From Planctomycetota bacterium (lineage in GTDB: Bacteria > Planctomycetota > UBA8742 > UBA2392): a stretch of 64,000 bases of DNA. The notes beneath the pieces were generated by a model. That model was not told where the DNA came from and did no database searches. It worked only from the letters and a program-made list of their open reading frames with translations. The DNA is taken from contig JABTUE010000002.1 of assembly GCA_015075515.1 (NCBI GenBank), positions 1 to 64,000 on the forward strand, in the 5' to 3' direction. Every line of letters begins with the position of its first letter. The first letter of the stretch is position 1. Of this stretch, positions 35,380 to 43,386 are shown in pieces. The translations under genes were made by a program, and so were the position numbers.

Positions 35380-35428
35380 GCAGGTACGATTGCAGCATAC
35401 TTTGCGCCCGGAATCACGAGGCCAAACC

Positions 35429-35923
35429 TTGCCCGAACCCGCCACCGAACCCTCCGCGACCAAGAGCGAACCCAGCGACGAGGCAATTGCCGCGCTGCTG
35501 AATTCGGGCGGCAAAAAGAAGAAGCCCGATCCCGACGCGCCTTCACCGCGGCTGCCCGAGGCGCTGTACTACTACCTGTTCATTCTTGTCGAGGCGTTGC
35601 TGGTGATGGGCGTGTGGGGCTTCATGCGGCGCGGGCCCCTGGCAGTCATGAAGGGGCCCTCGCTGGACGCGCCGGTCAGCGAACAGGTTCTGTTTCACCT
35701 GAAGTCCATTGTCGGCGGCGTGGGTGACCTGTTTGCGAGTCAGCCCTGGCTGCCGCTGGGCGTGCTGTTGCTGGCGGGTGTTGTGTTTGTTCCGGCGACG
35801 CCGCGCAAGCGCCGCCGCATGGCCAGTCTGGTCAGCACGGTGATCGTGGCAGTGTTTGTGCTGCTGATCGCGCTGCAGTTCAGCCAGGACATGGCCCTGA
35901 TTTCGGACCCCGGGGCCTATTAG
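35429..35923 (+). CDS. Small membrane protein, three predicted helices
   Basis: A 164-residue protein, not recognised. A charged, Pro/Lys-rich N-terminal region (about 1-45, GGKKKKPDPDAP) precedes three hydrophobic helices near 46-70, 105-125 and 130-153. TTG 35429 is preferred: an in-frame ATG at 35378 would start inside the divergent kinase start codon. Ends 2 bases before the next membrane protein gene, so the two are likely an operon. Position beside a transmembrane kinase suggests a shared membrane process, but this is only context. Confidence 0.6.
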   Translation: MPEPATEPSATKSEPSDEAIAALLNSGGKKKKPDPDAPSPRLPEALYYYLFILVEALLVMGVWGFMRRGPLAVMKGPSLDAPVSEQVLFHLKSIVGGVGDLFASQPWLPLGVLLLAGVVFVPATPRKRRRMASLVSTVIVAVFVLLIALQFSQDMALISDPGAY

Positions 35924-35925
35924 CC

Positions 35926-36489
35926 ATGTTTTCTCTGGCCACGGTTCTGCTTCAGCAGCGGCCCTTTGAGGACCTGCCACCCGAGTTCTACGGCGGCGCG
36001 GTGGTTGAACAGCCGGGCTTCAGCATCGGCCAGGTTCTTCTGTTTTTTCTGATCGGCGCCGGCTTTCAGACACTGTTCGGTTTCTGGGGCCGCGCCAAGG
36101 CTGAAGAGCACGGCGTAAACCCCTGGGCCGGTTTTGCCGCCGGTTTTTTTCTGGGTTACATCGGCGTGCGCATCGTGCCGTTGCTGAAACCAGATTCGCT
36201 GTTCTTTCAACCCAAGCGGCGGCCGGTGCCGGGTATGTTCGTCCCGCCCGGCCAACCCGTACCGCCACAAGCGTACCCGCAACAGACCCTGCCGCCGCAA
36301 GCCGCGCCGGGCGCGGCCCAGGCCTGGGCTCCACCGCCGCAACCAGCCGCCGCCCCGCCGGCGCCCGTTGCACCCGCCGCGCCGGTCGTGAGTGCCGACG
36401 GCTACCTGCAATGCCCCAACTGCGGCGCCCGGGCCAAAGTCGGCCGTCGCACCTGCATGAGCTGCGGCACCACCCTGCCGCGACTGTAG
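35926..36489 (+). CDS. Membrane protein with proline-rich linker and C-terminal zinc ribbon
   Basis: A 187-residue protein with three parts: two hydrophobic segments (about 33-55 and 66-86), a Pro/Ala/Gln-rich linker (about 95-155, many PPQ and PAAPP units), and a C-terminal zinc ribbon with two CxxC pairs (CPNCGARAKVGRRTCMSCG, about 160-182). Such tails bind Zn and often mediate protein or nucleic acid contacts at the inner face of the membrane. It follows the previous membrane gene by 2 bases and ends at the base before the convergent NeuB-like gene. Function not known. Confidence 0.7.
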   Translation: MFSLATVLLQQRPFEDLPPEFYGGAVVEQPGFSIGQVLLFFLIGAGFQTLFGFWGRAKAEEHGVNPWAGFAAGFFLGYIGVRIVPLLKPDSLFFQPKRRPVPGMFVPPGQPVPPQAYPQQTLPPQAAPGAAQAWAPPPQPAAAPPAPVAPAAPVVSADGYLQCPNCGARAKVGRRTCMSCGTTLPRL

Positions 36490-37362
36490 CTATTGCGGTT
36501 TCTCGCGCGGCGGCCGGGGCGCGAACCACGCCGGGGCCGATGGCGCCTGGCCATCCAGGTCTTCGGTGCGCAACGGCGCGCCACCGGCAATGTCGCGCGC
36601 TGCGCGGCGCCCCTCAACACCCGGCTGCTGGTACGGCGCGAACTCGTCAGGCCCGGGGCCCGGTCTGGCCGCGGCCAGGTCATCCGGCCCGATCACTGTC
36701 CCTGCGGCAATGTCGCGCCGGGCCACAAGACGCCGGCGTTGCGCGTGCACAGCGGCCAGCTCGCAGGCATCGGGGTGCTTGTGGCCAGTGCCCAGTGCCG
36801 CCACGGCACGGGCCAGTTCGGCCTCGTACTCAGCCAGCCCCGGTGGCCGGCGCACGATCACGCGCGCGCCCAGTGCCACAGCAAGGCCGCCCAGCCCCTG
36901 GTCGGAGGTATCCACCAGGCCCACGGCTACAAAGGTCTGCCCCGCCACGCGCGCCAGCGCCCGCAGATTCGGCGGCGCGCCCTGCACCGTGCCGTGTAGC
37001 AGGCACAACGACCCAAGGCCAGCCAGTCGTCCGCCCAGTCTCGGAATGTCGCCACCGCGGAAAGCCAGTTGGTGCCAGCCGGCAGCGCGCGTGGTTTCCT
37101 TCAGCGTCGCGCCTGTGGTGTCCAGCAACAGCGGCAGACCAACCCGCGCGGCCTGTTCTATCGCAGCACGGTTGGTGATTTCGCCAGGGCCCAGGTACAG
37201 GGCGTCGCAATCGCCGGGCGGGTTTGCTGCCGGCGGCTCCCACGGCGCAACACGCGGCCCAGGCCCGCCCAATGGCCCCAGCACGGCACCAAGCCACGGG
37301 CCGGAATCCCCGTGTCTGAGGTCGGCCACCATGATTACATGATTGTGGTCGCTTTCGGCCAT
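36490..37362 (-). CDS. Degenerate NeuB-like protein with SAF domain
   Basis: A 290-residue protein related to N-acetylneuraminate synthase (NeuB). The C-terminal SAF/antifreeze-like domain (about 205-275) is clear: RRRLVARRDIAAGTVIGPDDL ... GRRAARDIAGGAPL. Before it lies a shortened TIM-barrel part with TSDQGLGGLAVALGARVIVRR, matching the NeuB strand that normally ends in the metal- and substrate-binding EKHFT, here replaced by VRRPP. The N-terminal NeuB region with the GxNHxG metal site is missing. Catalytic sialic acid synthesis is therefore unlikely; it may be a sugar-binding or regulatory relic. No sialic acid genes are nearby. Confidence 0.62.
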   Translation of the reverse strand: MAESDHNHVIMVADLRHGDSGPWLGAVLGPLGGPGPRVAPWEPPAANPPGDCDALYLGPGEITNRAAIEQAARVGLPLLLDTTGATLKETTRAAGWHQLAFRGGDIPRLGGRLAGLGSLCLLHGTVQGAPPNLRALARVAGQTFVAVGLVDTSDQGLGGLAVALGARVIVRRPPGLAEYEAELARAVAALGTGHKHPDACELAAVHAQRRRLVARRDIAAGTVIGPDDLAAARPGPGPDEFAPYQQPGVEGRRAARDIAGGAPLRTEDLDGQAPSAPAWFAPRPPREKPQ

Positions 37363-37406
37363 CGGGTTGATCTTACGGCCATCGCCACCGGCGGAAACAC
37401 GCAGCC

Positions 37407-37913
37407 ATGCTCGCGACGATACTTGGTGCCTCGGTAACGTTTGTGATCGGCGCGGTGTGCGCCTATCTGGCGCTGGGCATGCCCTTTGCCTGGGTCTGCC
37501 GGCGCATGGCCCGTGACGACGCCCTGACCCCGATTGAAGCCTGGCTGGCGGGTCTTCTGGCCGGGCCCTTTGGCATTCTGATTGTGCGCTATGCCAATCG
37601 CATGGCGGCCGAAAAGGCCGAGATCGCGGCGGGCGAACTTGAGGTCAAGCTGATCCAGGCCCAGGAAGAAAAAGCCGCCGAGCAGGCCGCCGTAACCGAA
37701 GCGCCCATAGAGGCATTCCAGGTGCCGCCCAGGCTGGCCGACAACATACCCCTGCCGCCGGAAGATCTGCCCGGCGCACAGGCCTTCCGCCCGCCGCCCC
37801 CGGAGACACAAGGCGCGTGGCTGACGGACCCGTCCCCCACCTCGCCCCAGCCGACACAAGCACCCCCCAGCGACACCGAACCGCCACGGCCCGTGACCAG
37901 CGATGCGGGGTAG
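37407..37913 (+). CDS. Membrane protein with coiled-coil and proline-rich tail
   Basis: A 168-residue protein, not recognised. Two hydrophobic helices (about 3-28 and 44-62) are followed by a charged coiled-coil segment (about 65-95, AAEKAEIAAGELEVKLIQAQEE) and a Pro/Thr-rich disordered tail. The signal-like N-terminus (MLATILGASVTFVIGAVCAYL) without a cleavage site suggests a membrane anchor. It stands alone between convergent or unrelated genes; the next gene is 117 bases downstream. That gap shows no gene or terminator. Confidence 0.5.
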   Translation: MLATILGASVTFVIGAVCAYLALGMPFAWVCRRMARDDALTPIEAWLAGLLAGPFGILIVRYANRMAAEKAEIAAGELEVKLIQAQEEKAAEQAAVTEAPIEAFQVPPRLADNIPLPPEDLPGAQAFRPPPPETQGAWLTDPSPTSPQPTQAPPSDTEPPRPVTSDAG

Positions 37914-38029
37914 CCGCAACGCGCGGTGGAGCAGCCAACCTGAATGCCGCAACCATCTTGCCGCGTGACCACCGCCTGGAGGGATAGCGCCGCGTTGCCC
38001 TGTTGTTAGAACGTGGACAGGAGACAGCC

Positions 38030-39517
38030 ATGAGCGAAGAAGTCCTCAACTTCATCAACGGACAGTGGGTCGCCACAAAGGGCAAGGGCGAAAAGCTGGT
38101 TCGCAAGGACCCCGGCAACGGCGACGAAATCTGCCACATGCGCCAAAGCGACAACGCCGACGTGGACGCCGCCGTAGCCGCGGCCAAGGCCGCCTTTGCC
38201 GACTGGAAGAAAGTACCGCGGCCCGAACGCGCCAAGCTGATCCTGAACAGCGTTGAAATCGTCCGCCGCCGAAAAGAAGAAATCGCGCAACTGATGACCC
38301 GCGAAATGGGCAAGCCCATTGCCGAGGCCCGGGGCGACGTGCAGGAGGCCATTGACATGGCCTATTACATCGCCGCCGAGGGCCGGCGCGGTTGGGGGTG
38401 GCAGATTCCCAGCGAGCTTCCCAACAAGCGCATGTACACCATGCGCCAGCCGCTGGGTGTGTGCGCGCTGATCACCCCCTGGAACTTCCCGATCGCCATC
38501 CCCTCCTGGAAGAGCTACCCGGCGCTGGTCATGGGCAATACCTGCGTCTTTAAACCCGCCGAAGACACCACGCTGCTGGGCAAACGCTGGACAGAGATCC
38601 TGCACGAATCCGGCTTTCCCAAGGGCGTGTTCAACATGGTGGTCGGCCACGGCGCGCCAATCGGCGACCGCCTGGTGACCCACCCCGACGTCGCGATGGT
38701 CAGTTTTACCGGCAGCACCACAACCGGTCTTGCCATTGCGGCCAAGACCGCGCCGCTGAACAAGCGCCTGAGCCTTGAAATGGGCGGCAAGAACCCCGTG
38801 GTCATCATGGACGACGCGGACCTGGAACTGGCCCTGCACGCGGTGCTGTGGTGCAGCTTCGGCACCAGCGGCCAGCGCTGCACCGCCTGTTCGCGCGTGA
38901 TTGTGCACGAAAAGGTGCACGACAAGTTCGTGAAGATGCTGGCCGACCACGCCGGCAGGCTCAAGGTCGGCCACGGCAGTGACCCGGCCAGCTTCTTTGG
39001 CGCAATTGTGAACGAAAAGCAATTGGCCAAGATTGACGGCTATGTGCAGATCGGCCTGAAGGAAGGCGCCAGACTGGAATGCGGCGGCAAGGTGCTGAAA
39101 GACGGCGCGTACGCCAAAGGCAACTATTACGCCGCCACGGTATTCAGCAACGTGCGGCCGGACATGCGCATTGCGCAGGAAGAAATCTTCGGCCCGGTGC
39201 TGTCCGTGATCAAGGTGAAGGATTACGAAGAAGCCATCAGAGTCGCCAATCATGTGGCCTACGGCTTGAGCACCAGCTTTTTCAGCCGCGACGTGAACTT
39301 GTGTCACCGCGCCAGCGAAGAACTCGAGTCCGGCCTGTGCTACATCAACGCGGGCACGACAGGCGCCGAAGTCAGCACGCCCTTTGGCGGCTGGAAGAAC
39401 ACCGGCAACGGGCACCGCGAAGGCGGCCCGACAGTGATTGACGCCTTCAGCGAGATCAAGACCGTGATCATTGATTACAGCGGCAAGGTGCAGAAGGCGC
39501 AGATTGACAACAACTGA
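38030..39517 (+). CDS. NAD(P)-dependent aldehyde dehydrogenase
   Basis: A 495-residue aldehyde dehydrogenase oxidising an aldehyde to the acid in the cytoplasm. The NAD-binding SFTGSTTTG, the general base Glu250 in LEMGGKNP and the catalytic Cys284 in GTSGQRCTAC are all present, and the C-terminal PFGGWKNTGNG is typical. Overall length and the early GQWV region fit the broad ALDH family that includes semialdehyde and 2-ketoglutarate-semialdehyde dehydrogenases; the substrate cannot be told. ATG 38030 follows ACAGGAG. No sugar or amino acid pathway gene is adjacent. Confidence 0.93.
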   Translation: MSEEVLNFINGQWVATKGKGEKLVRKDPGNGDEICHMRQSDNADVDAAVAAAKAAFADWKKVPRPERAKLILNSVEIVRRRKEEIAQLMTREMGKPIAEARGDVQEAIDMAYYIAAEGRRGWGWQIPSELPNKRMYTMRQPLGVCALITPWNFPIAIPSWKSYPALVMGNTCVFKPAEDTTLLGKRWTEILHESGFPKGVFNMVVGHGAPIGDRLVTHPDVAMVSFTGSTTTGLAIAAKTAPLNKRLSLEMGGKNPVVIMDDADLELALHAVLWCSFGTSGQRCTACSRVIVHEKVHDKFVKMLADHAGRLKVGHGSDPASFFGAIVNEKQLAKIDGYVQIGLKEGARLECGGKVLKDGAYAKGNYYAATVFSNVRPDMRIAQEEIFGPVLSVIKVKDYEEAIRVANHVAYGLSTSFFSRDVNLCHRASEELESGLCYINAGTTGAEVSTPFGGWKNTGNGHREGGPTVIDAFSEIKTVIIDYSGKVQKAQIDNN

Positions 39518-39547
39518 GGCACGGCGCGCCGGCGGCGGCGTGGCGCG

Positions 39548-41506
39548 CTATCCGGTCTTGATTTCGCCCGCCGGCGGCAGTTCCGGGCCCGGCACCGGCG
39601 GCACGGGGGCGGCCCCTTGCGCGGTCAAGGGCTGGCCTTGCGGCGGCGGTGCCGCCTGCTGCACGGCCACGGGCTGCGAAAGATTGCGAATTGCTGTTTC
39701 AATCTGCTGCTGGCTGACCTGAACCGGGTTGGGCTGCAGACTTTGGGCCGAGGCCTGGGCAAACATCTTCATCACCCGCCGGTGCGTAGTCAGGTTGCTG
39801 GCCAACAGCCCCAGCCCCAGAACGCCAGCGGTGGCCAGAAACACGCGATAGCGAACCATCAGTCCGTCGGCGCGTTGGCGATGACGCGAACCGATCTCAC
39901 CGGGTTTCATGTCGGCCCGGCCGCGCTCGGTGCCCCAGGCCGCGGCCACACGCACGCCGTGGACGGGCGAAAACTGGGCCAGAACGGCTGATTCAGGCTC
40001 GTTGTCGGAACCGGTCATGCCCTCGGCAATGTAGGGCAGGGCCAGCCACACCACGATCAGCAGACCGCCCAGAACACTCGATACACCGCGCGAAAGACCG
40101 CTGAGCGACACACGCCAGGTAATCTGCGCGCACACCAGCAATGTCAGCAACAGCGCCAGACACACCAGCGCGTAGCCCCAGAACTCGTGGCCGTAATACA
40201 GATCCAGCGCCGAGCGCATGTCGGCATCACTGAGCCCCGAAGGCGCCATGGCCGGCGCCAGTATCGTCCCCAGCGGCCCGAATCCGGCCATCGGCGACTC
40301 TATCCCGGCTGCCGCCGTGTAGTCCGCCGCAAGCTGCGCCTTGTCCGCAAAACGATCGCGCAGGGCACCAAAGCAGAACTTCGCAGCTACCAGCATCAGG
40401 CCGAAACCCGCCACAGCAATGCCCGAAAAGTGCGCCACGCCGCGCGCGCTGCCGGGGAAAAACAGCACACCGCCGGCGCGCAGCAAACCCGGGGAGGCCT
40501 TTTCCATTTCGCGCCGCACGCGCCGCGACGGAATCGGCGGCTCGGCGGGAAAGGCCAGGCCGGGAACACTCAGAAGCAACGTCAGGTAAACGGCCGCGGT
40601 AATCAGCGAACCGAACACCATGTCGTAGGTCGGCAGCCGCGCGACCATGTAGTAGGACGCCACCTGGACCGGCACGACCAGCGCCACGCAGGTCCAGAAC
40701 AGGCGCATGTTGGTGCTTTTGTTGTGCGATGTCGGCTTGAGCCGGTTTGTGGTCGAAAGAAACAGAAACGTGCAGTACATGGCGCAGGTCACGGTGAGCA
40801 CGCCCAGGTACAGCAGCGCCTCGCTGACATTGGGGTCAATCAGAAACTTGACCACCGCAAACAGCGCCCCCACCGTCGAGCCGAAAGCCACGGTCAGAAA
40901 CACCACCATCAGCACGATGCCCAGCACAAACGCAAACGCGTAGGTAACCAGCACGGCCGGAATCGCCCGCGTAACCAGACTGGAGGCGTACACACCGATG
41001 AAACTGATCAGCACAGAAAGCAGCACCAGGGCCCACAGCGTCACAAAGAATACCTCGGGTTCGATGCCGCCGAACAAATTGGCCATGGCGTACAGCGGCA
41101 CGGTGGCGATCAGAAACAGGCTGGACTGGATGGCGGCGGCAAAGAACTTGCCCAACGCGATTTCCCAAGGCGCCAGCGGCGTCAGCAACAGCAGGTCAAA
41201 ACTTTTCTTTTCGTGTTCGCTGGCAATCGCCGTGCTGGAAAACACCGGAAAGATCAGCATCACAATCGCCACCATCACGATGGACATGGTGATGAACAGC
41301 CCGCGCCCCACACCCGTGGGGTTTTCAAACGTTCCGCGATCACTGGCCGCGTAAACCCAGATTGCGAAAATCGCCCCCTGGATCAGCAGGTAAAGGCTCA
41401 GAAACACCACCAGCTTCCACGATCGGCAGGCCTGGCGCACCTCGCGCACCGCCAGCGGGTTGAGAAAGACGCGTTTGAGAAGTCCCGGTGCGGCGTTCAT
41501 GGTCAT
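39548..41506 (-). CDS. ABC-2-type transporter permease, large (last gene of the Gld-type operon)
   Basis: A 652-residue integral membrane protein with about 10-12 hydrophobic helices. The N-terminus (LKRVFLNPLAVREVRQACRSWK) is the amphipathic start typical of ABC-2 permeases such as GldF or CcmB; the following helices and EHEKKSFDLLLLTPLAPWEIALGKF motif are the ABC-2 coupling region. The last 100 residues are soluble, Gln/Pro-rich, ending in Pro-rich low complexity. The ATG at 41506 overlaps the stop of the DUF4340 gene (ATGA). It is a second, longer permease besides the 303-residue one in the same operon, so the exporter may be a heterodimer or a duplicated copy. Confidence 0.82.
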   Translation of the reverse strand: MTMNAAPGLLKRVFLNPLAVREVRQACRSWKLVVFLSLYLLIQGAIFAIWVYAASDRGTFENPTGVGRGLFITMSIVMVAIVMLIFPVFSSTAIASEHEKKSFDLLLLTPLAPWEIALGKFFAAAIQSSLFLIATVPLYAMANLFGGIEPEVFFVTLWALVLLSVLISFIGVYASSLVTRAIPAVLVTYAFAFVLGIVLMVVFLTVAFGSTVGALFAVVKFLIDPNVSEALLYLGVLTVTCAMYCTFLFLSTTNRLKPTSHNKSTNMRLFWTCVALVVPVQVASYYMVARLPTYDMVFGSLITAAVYLTLLLSVPGLAFPAEPPIPSRRVRREMEKASPGLLRAGGVLFFPGSARGVAHFSGIAVAGFGLMLVAAKFCFGALRDRFADKAQLAADYTAAAGIESPMAGFGPLGTILAPAMAPSGLSDADMRSALDLYYGHEFWGYALVCLALLLTLLVCAQITWRVSLSGLSRGVSSVLGGLLIVVWLALPYIAEGMTGSDNEPESAVLAQFSPVHGVRVAAAWGTERGRADMKPGEIGSRHRQRADGLMVRYRVFLATAGVLGLGLLASNLTTHRRVMKMFAQASAQSLQPNPVQVSQQQIETAIRNLSQPVAVQQAAPPPQGQPLTAQGAAPVPPVPGPELPPAGEIKTG

Positions 41507-43386
41507 TCAATCCGCTTGATGATGTGCACGCCGTAGGGTGAATCCACCTGGTCAAAGCCGTTGACCGCCAGCCGCAGCGAAAGCTCCTTGAACGAAGGCA
41601 CAAGCTGGGACTGGCGCGTCACATCGTACACGGCCACCGGGTCACGGTCTTCGTTGAACTCTTTCTGCAGTTCCACGAAATCTTCGCCGGAGCGGATACG
41701 CTCCATGATCCGCGCCACCAGCGCCCGCGCCTGCTCTTCGGTGCGTTCGGGGTCTTTGGGCACCAGACCTTCGGCCTTGTCTTTCCAGGAAACCAGAATG
41801 TGCCGCACGCGCACCATGGCCACCAGTTCGGCGGGGTCCATGAACAGCTCGCGTGTCACTTCTTCGTCCAGCCAGAACACGGCATCGTCGCGGCCGCTGG
41901 CGCGCACCAGCACGGCGATCTCGCCGTGCTCGACCTTGCCGAAGTACAGCGCGGCCGTCTTCTGCACCGGTTCAGGTTCAGGTTCGCCCTCCTTGCGTTC
42001 GGGCTTCTCCTGCCAGAAAACTTCCAGCCAGCGGCGACAAACTGAAGGATCCACGCCCAGCGCGACAAAGTCCGCGGCCTCGGTGTGCTTCAGCCCGCGC
42101 AACGTATTCAGTTCATTGACCAGGCCGGAAATCAGTCCGCGGTCGGCGCGCGCCGCGGGCGGCGTGATCAGCTTCCACTCCTTCAATGTCGCGCCGGGTG
42201 CGGCCTCTTTGCGGGCCTCGATCAGCTTGTCACCGTCGGTCACGCGCAGCCGATCTATGTCGGCCATCAGCGGCACCAGGTTGACCTCGGCGCGGCGGAT
42301 GAACTCTCCAGGCTTGCGGAACACACGGTCCAGCACGTAGTCGCCGACCCAGTGAATCAAACTGCCCTGGTTGTTGCTCTTGAGCAGCACCGCCACCATG
42401 CCGTCCTTGCGCTCGCCAAAAGTTACCGTCGCCTGCACCGGCCTGGAGTCCACCAGGTATTCCAGCATCACGCTGCGGCGGCTGGCCGCGATGCCCAGCG
42501 TGTGGGCGTCGGTGTCACGGCCGGCGATATCGCTGGCGGCGAGATTTTCCAGCACGCTGATCACACCCTTGATTGCCGGGGCTTCGCCTTCGCCCTGGCG
42601 CGGGCGGGTCACCTGCCACTTGTTCTCGTCCACGGGGTCATGCCGGAACTCAAACTCGCGGTCGCCGTCCGTGACCACAACCCGATCCACGCGTGTGCCG
42701 CTGTCAATCACGCGAAAGCCGCTGAGATCCAGCCAGCGTTTGGGGTCGGGGCGGCCGTCAGCATTGAGTTGAAGCCGAGAATACAACGTATCCCAGGCGC
42801 CGCCCGGCCCGGCCAGTTCAAAGATGCCCTTGGGGTGATTTCCCAGCAGGCGCACAAAATCGCGTGCACGGTCGTCGCTTTGACCCAGCAGCAAGTGCAG
42901 CAGTTCCTTGCCCGCGGCGCTTTGAAGTCGCAAGTGCACGGCGTCGGCATCGGCCAGGCCGTACTGGGCATAACGCGTTTCGTCTTCCGTGGAAGGCCGC
43001 CCCAGCCTTTTGCTGTCAAACAGTTTGGTCAGCAGCGCGTCCACGTCGTTACGGTCGGCCGGAGCCCCAAAACGCACCGGCACGCGCCAGCCGCCGTCCT
43101 GGCGAACCAGCACCAGGGGCTTGTCGCTGCCCGCCCAGATTTCGATCTGCGCCACATCGGCGGCCGCGAACGCCGGAGCGTCGGCTGTGCCCCCCACCAG
43201 CGGCACAGGCGTAAGTTTTTCCTCGGGCGCGCGCGTACTGCGCGACAGCCAGACCAGGCCCGCCAGCACCAGGATCACACCGGTCATCACCATCACCTGA
43301 CGGTTGCGCTGACGCGCCACCACTTCATCGGAAATCAGGCGGTCGGCCGGGGCCGCGTTTGGGGCGGCAGTCTGGTCCTGGGTCAT
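41503..43386 (-). CDS. DUF4340 protein fused to a parvulin domain
   Basis: A 627-residue membrane-anchored protein. One helix near 32-48 (VMVMTGVILVLAGLVWLS) is followed by a large beta-rich region typical of DUF4340 (about 60-500), a family that often follows GldG-like genes. The last 100 residues (about 525-627) are a parvulin-type prolyl isomerase: VRVRHILVSWKDKAEG at the start, ERIRSGEDFVELQKEFNEDRD in the middle and PYGVHIIKRIE at the end. This fusion is unusual; parvulin domains normally belong to SurA/PpiD-like chaperones. Both ends overlap neighbouring genes by ATGA. It probably assists folding of cargo exported by the ABC system. Confidence 0.78.
   Translation of the reverse strand: MTQDQTAAPNAAPADRLISDEVVARQRNRQVMVMTGVILVLAGLVWLSRSTRAPEEKLTPVPLVGGTADAPAFAAADVAQIEIWAGSDKPLVLVRQDGGWRVPVRFGAPADRNDVDALLTKLFDSKRLGRPSTEDETRYAQYGLADADAVHLRLQSAAGKELLHLLLGQSDDRARDFVRLLGNHPKGIFELAGPGGAWDTLYSRLQLNADGRPDPKRWLDLSGFRVIDSGTRVDRVVVTDGDREFEFRHDPVDENKWQVTRPRQGEGEAPAIKGVISVLENLAASDIAGRDTDAHTLGIAASRRSVMLEYLVDSRPVQATVTFGERKDGMVAVLLKSNNQGSLIHWVGDYVLDRVFRKPGEFIRRAEVNLVPLMADIDRLRVTDGDKLIEARKEAAPGATLKEWKLITPPAARADRGLISGLVNELNTLRGLKHTEAADFVALGVDPSVCRRWLEVFWQEKPERKEGEPEPEPVQKTAALYFGKVEHGEIAVLVRASGRDDAVFWLDEEVTRELFMDPAELVAMVRVRHILVSWKDKAEGLVPKDPERTEEQARALVARIMERIRSGEDFVELQKEFNEDRDPVAVYDVTRQSQLVPSFKELSLRLAVNGFDQVDSPYGVHIIKRIE

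Noticed and set aside
35378..35428. ATG 35378 as start of the small membrane protein.
   Set aside because: It shares the CATG with the kinase start on the other strand and leaves no leader for either gene; TTG 35429 fits better.
36490..36493. Transcript collision or overlap between convergent genes at the zinc-ribbon and NeuB-like stops.
   Set aside because: The stop codons are adjacent but not shared; nothing unusual beyond dense packing.
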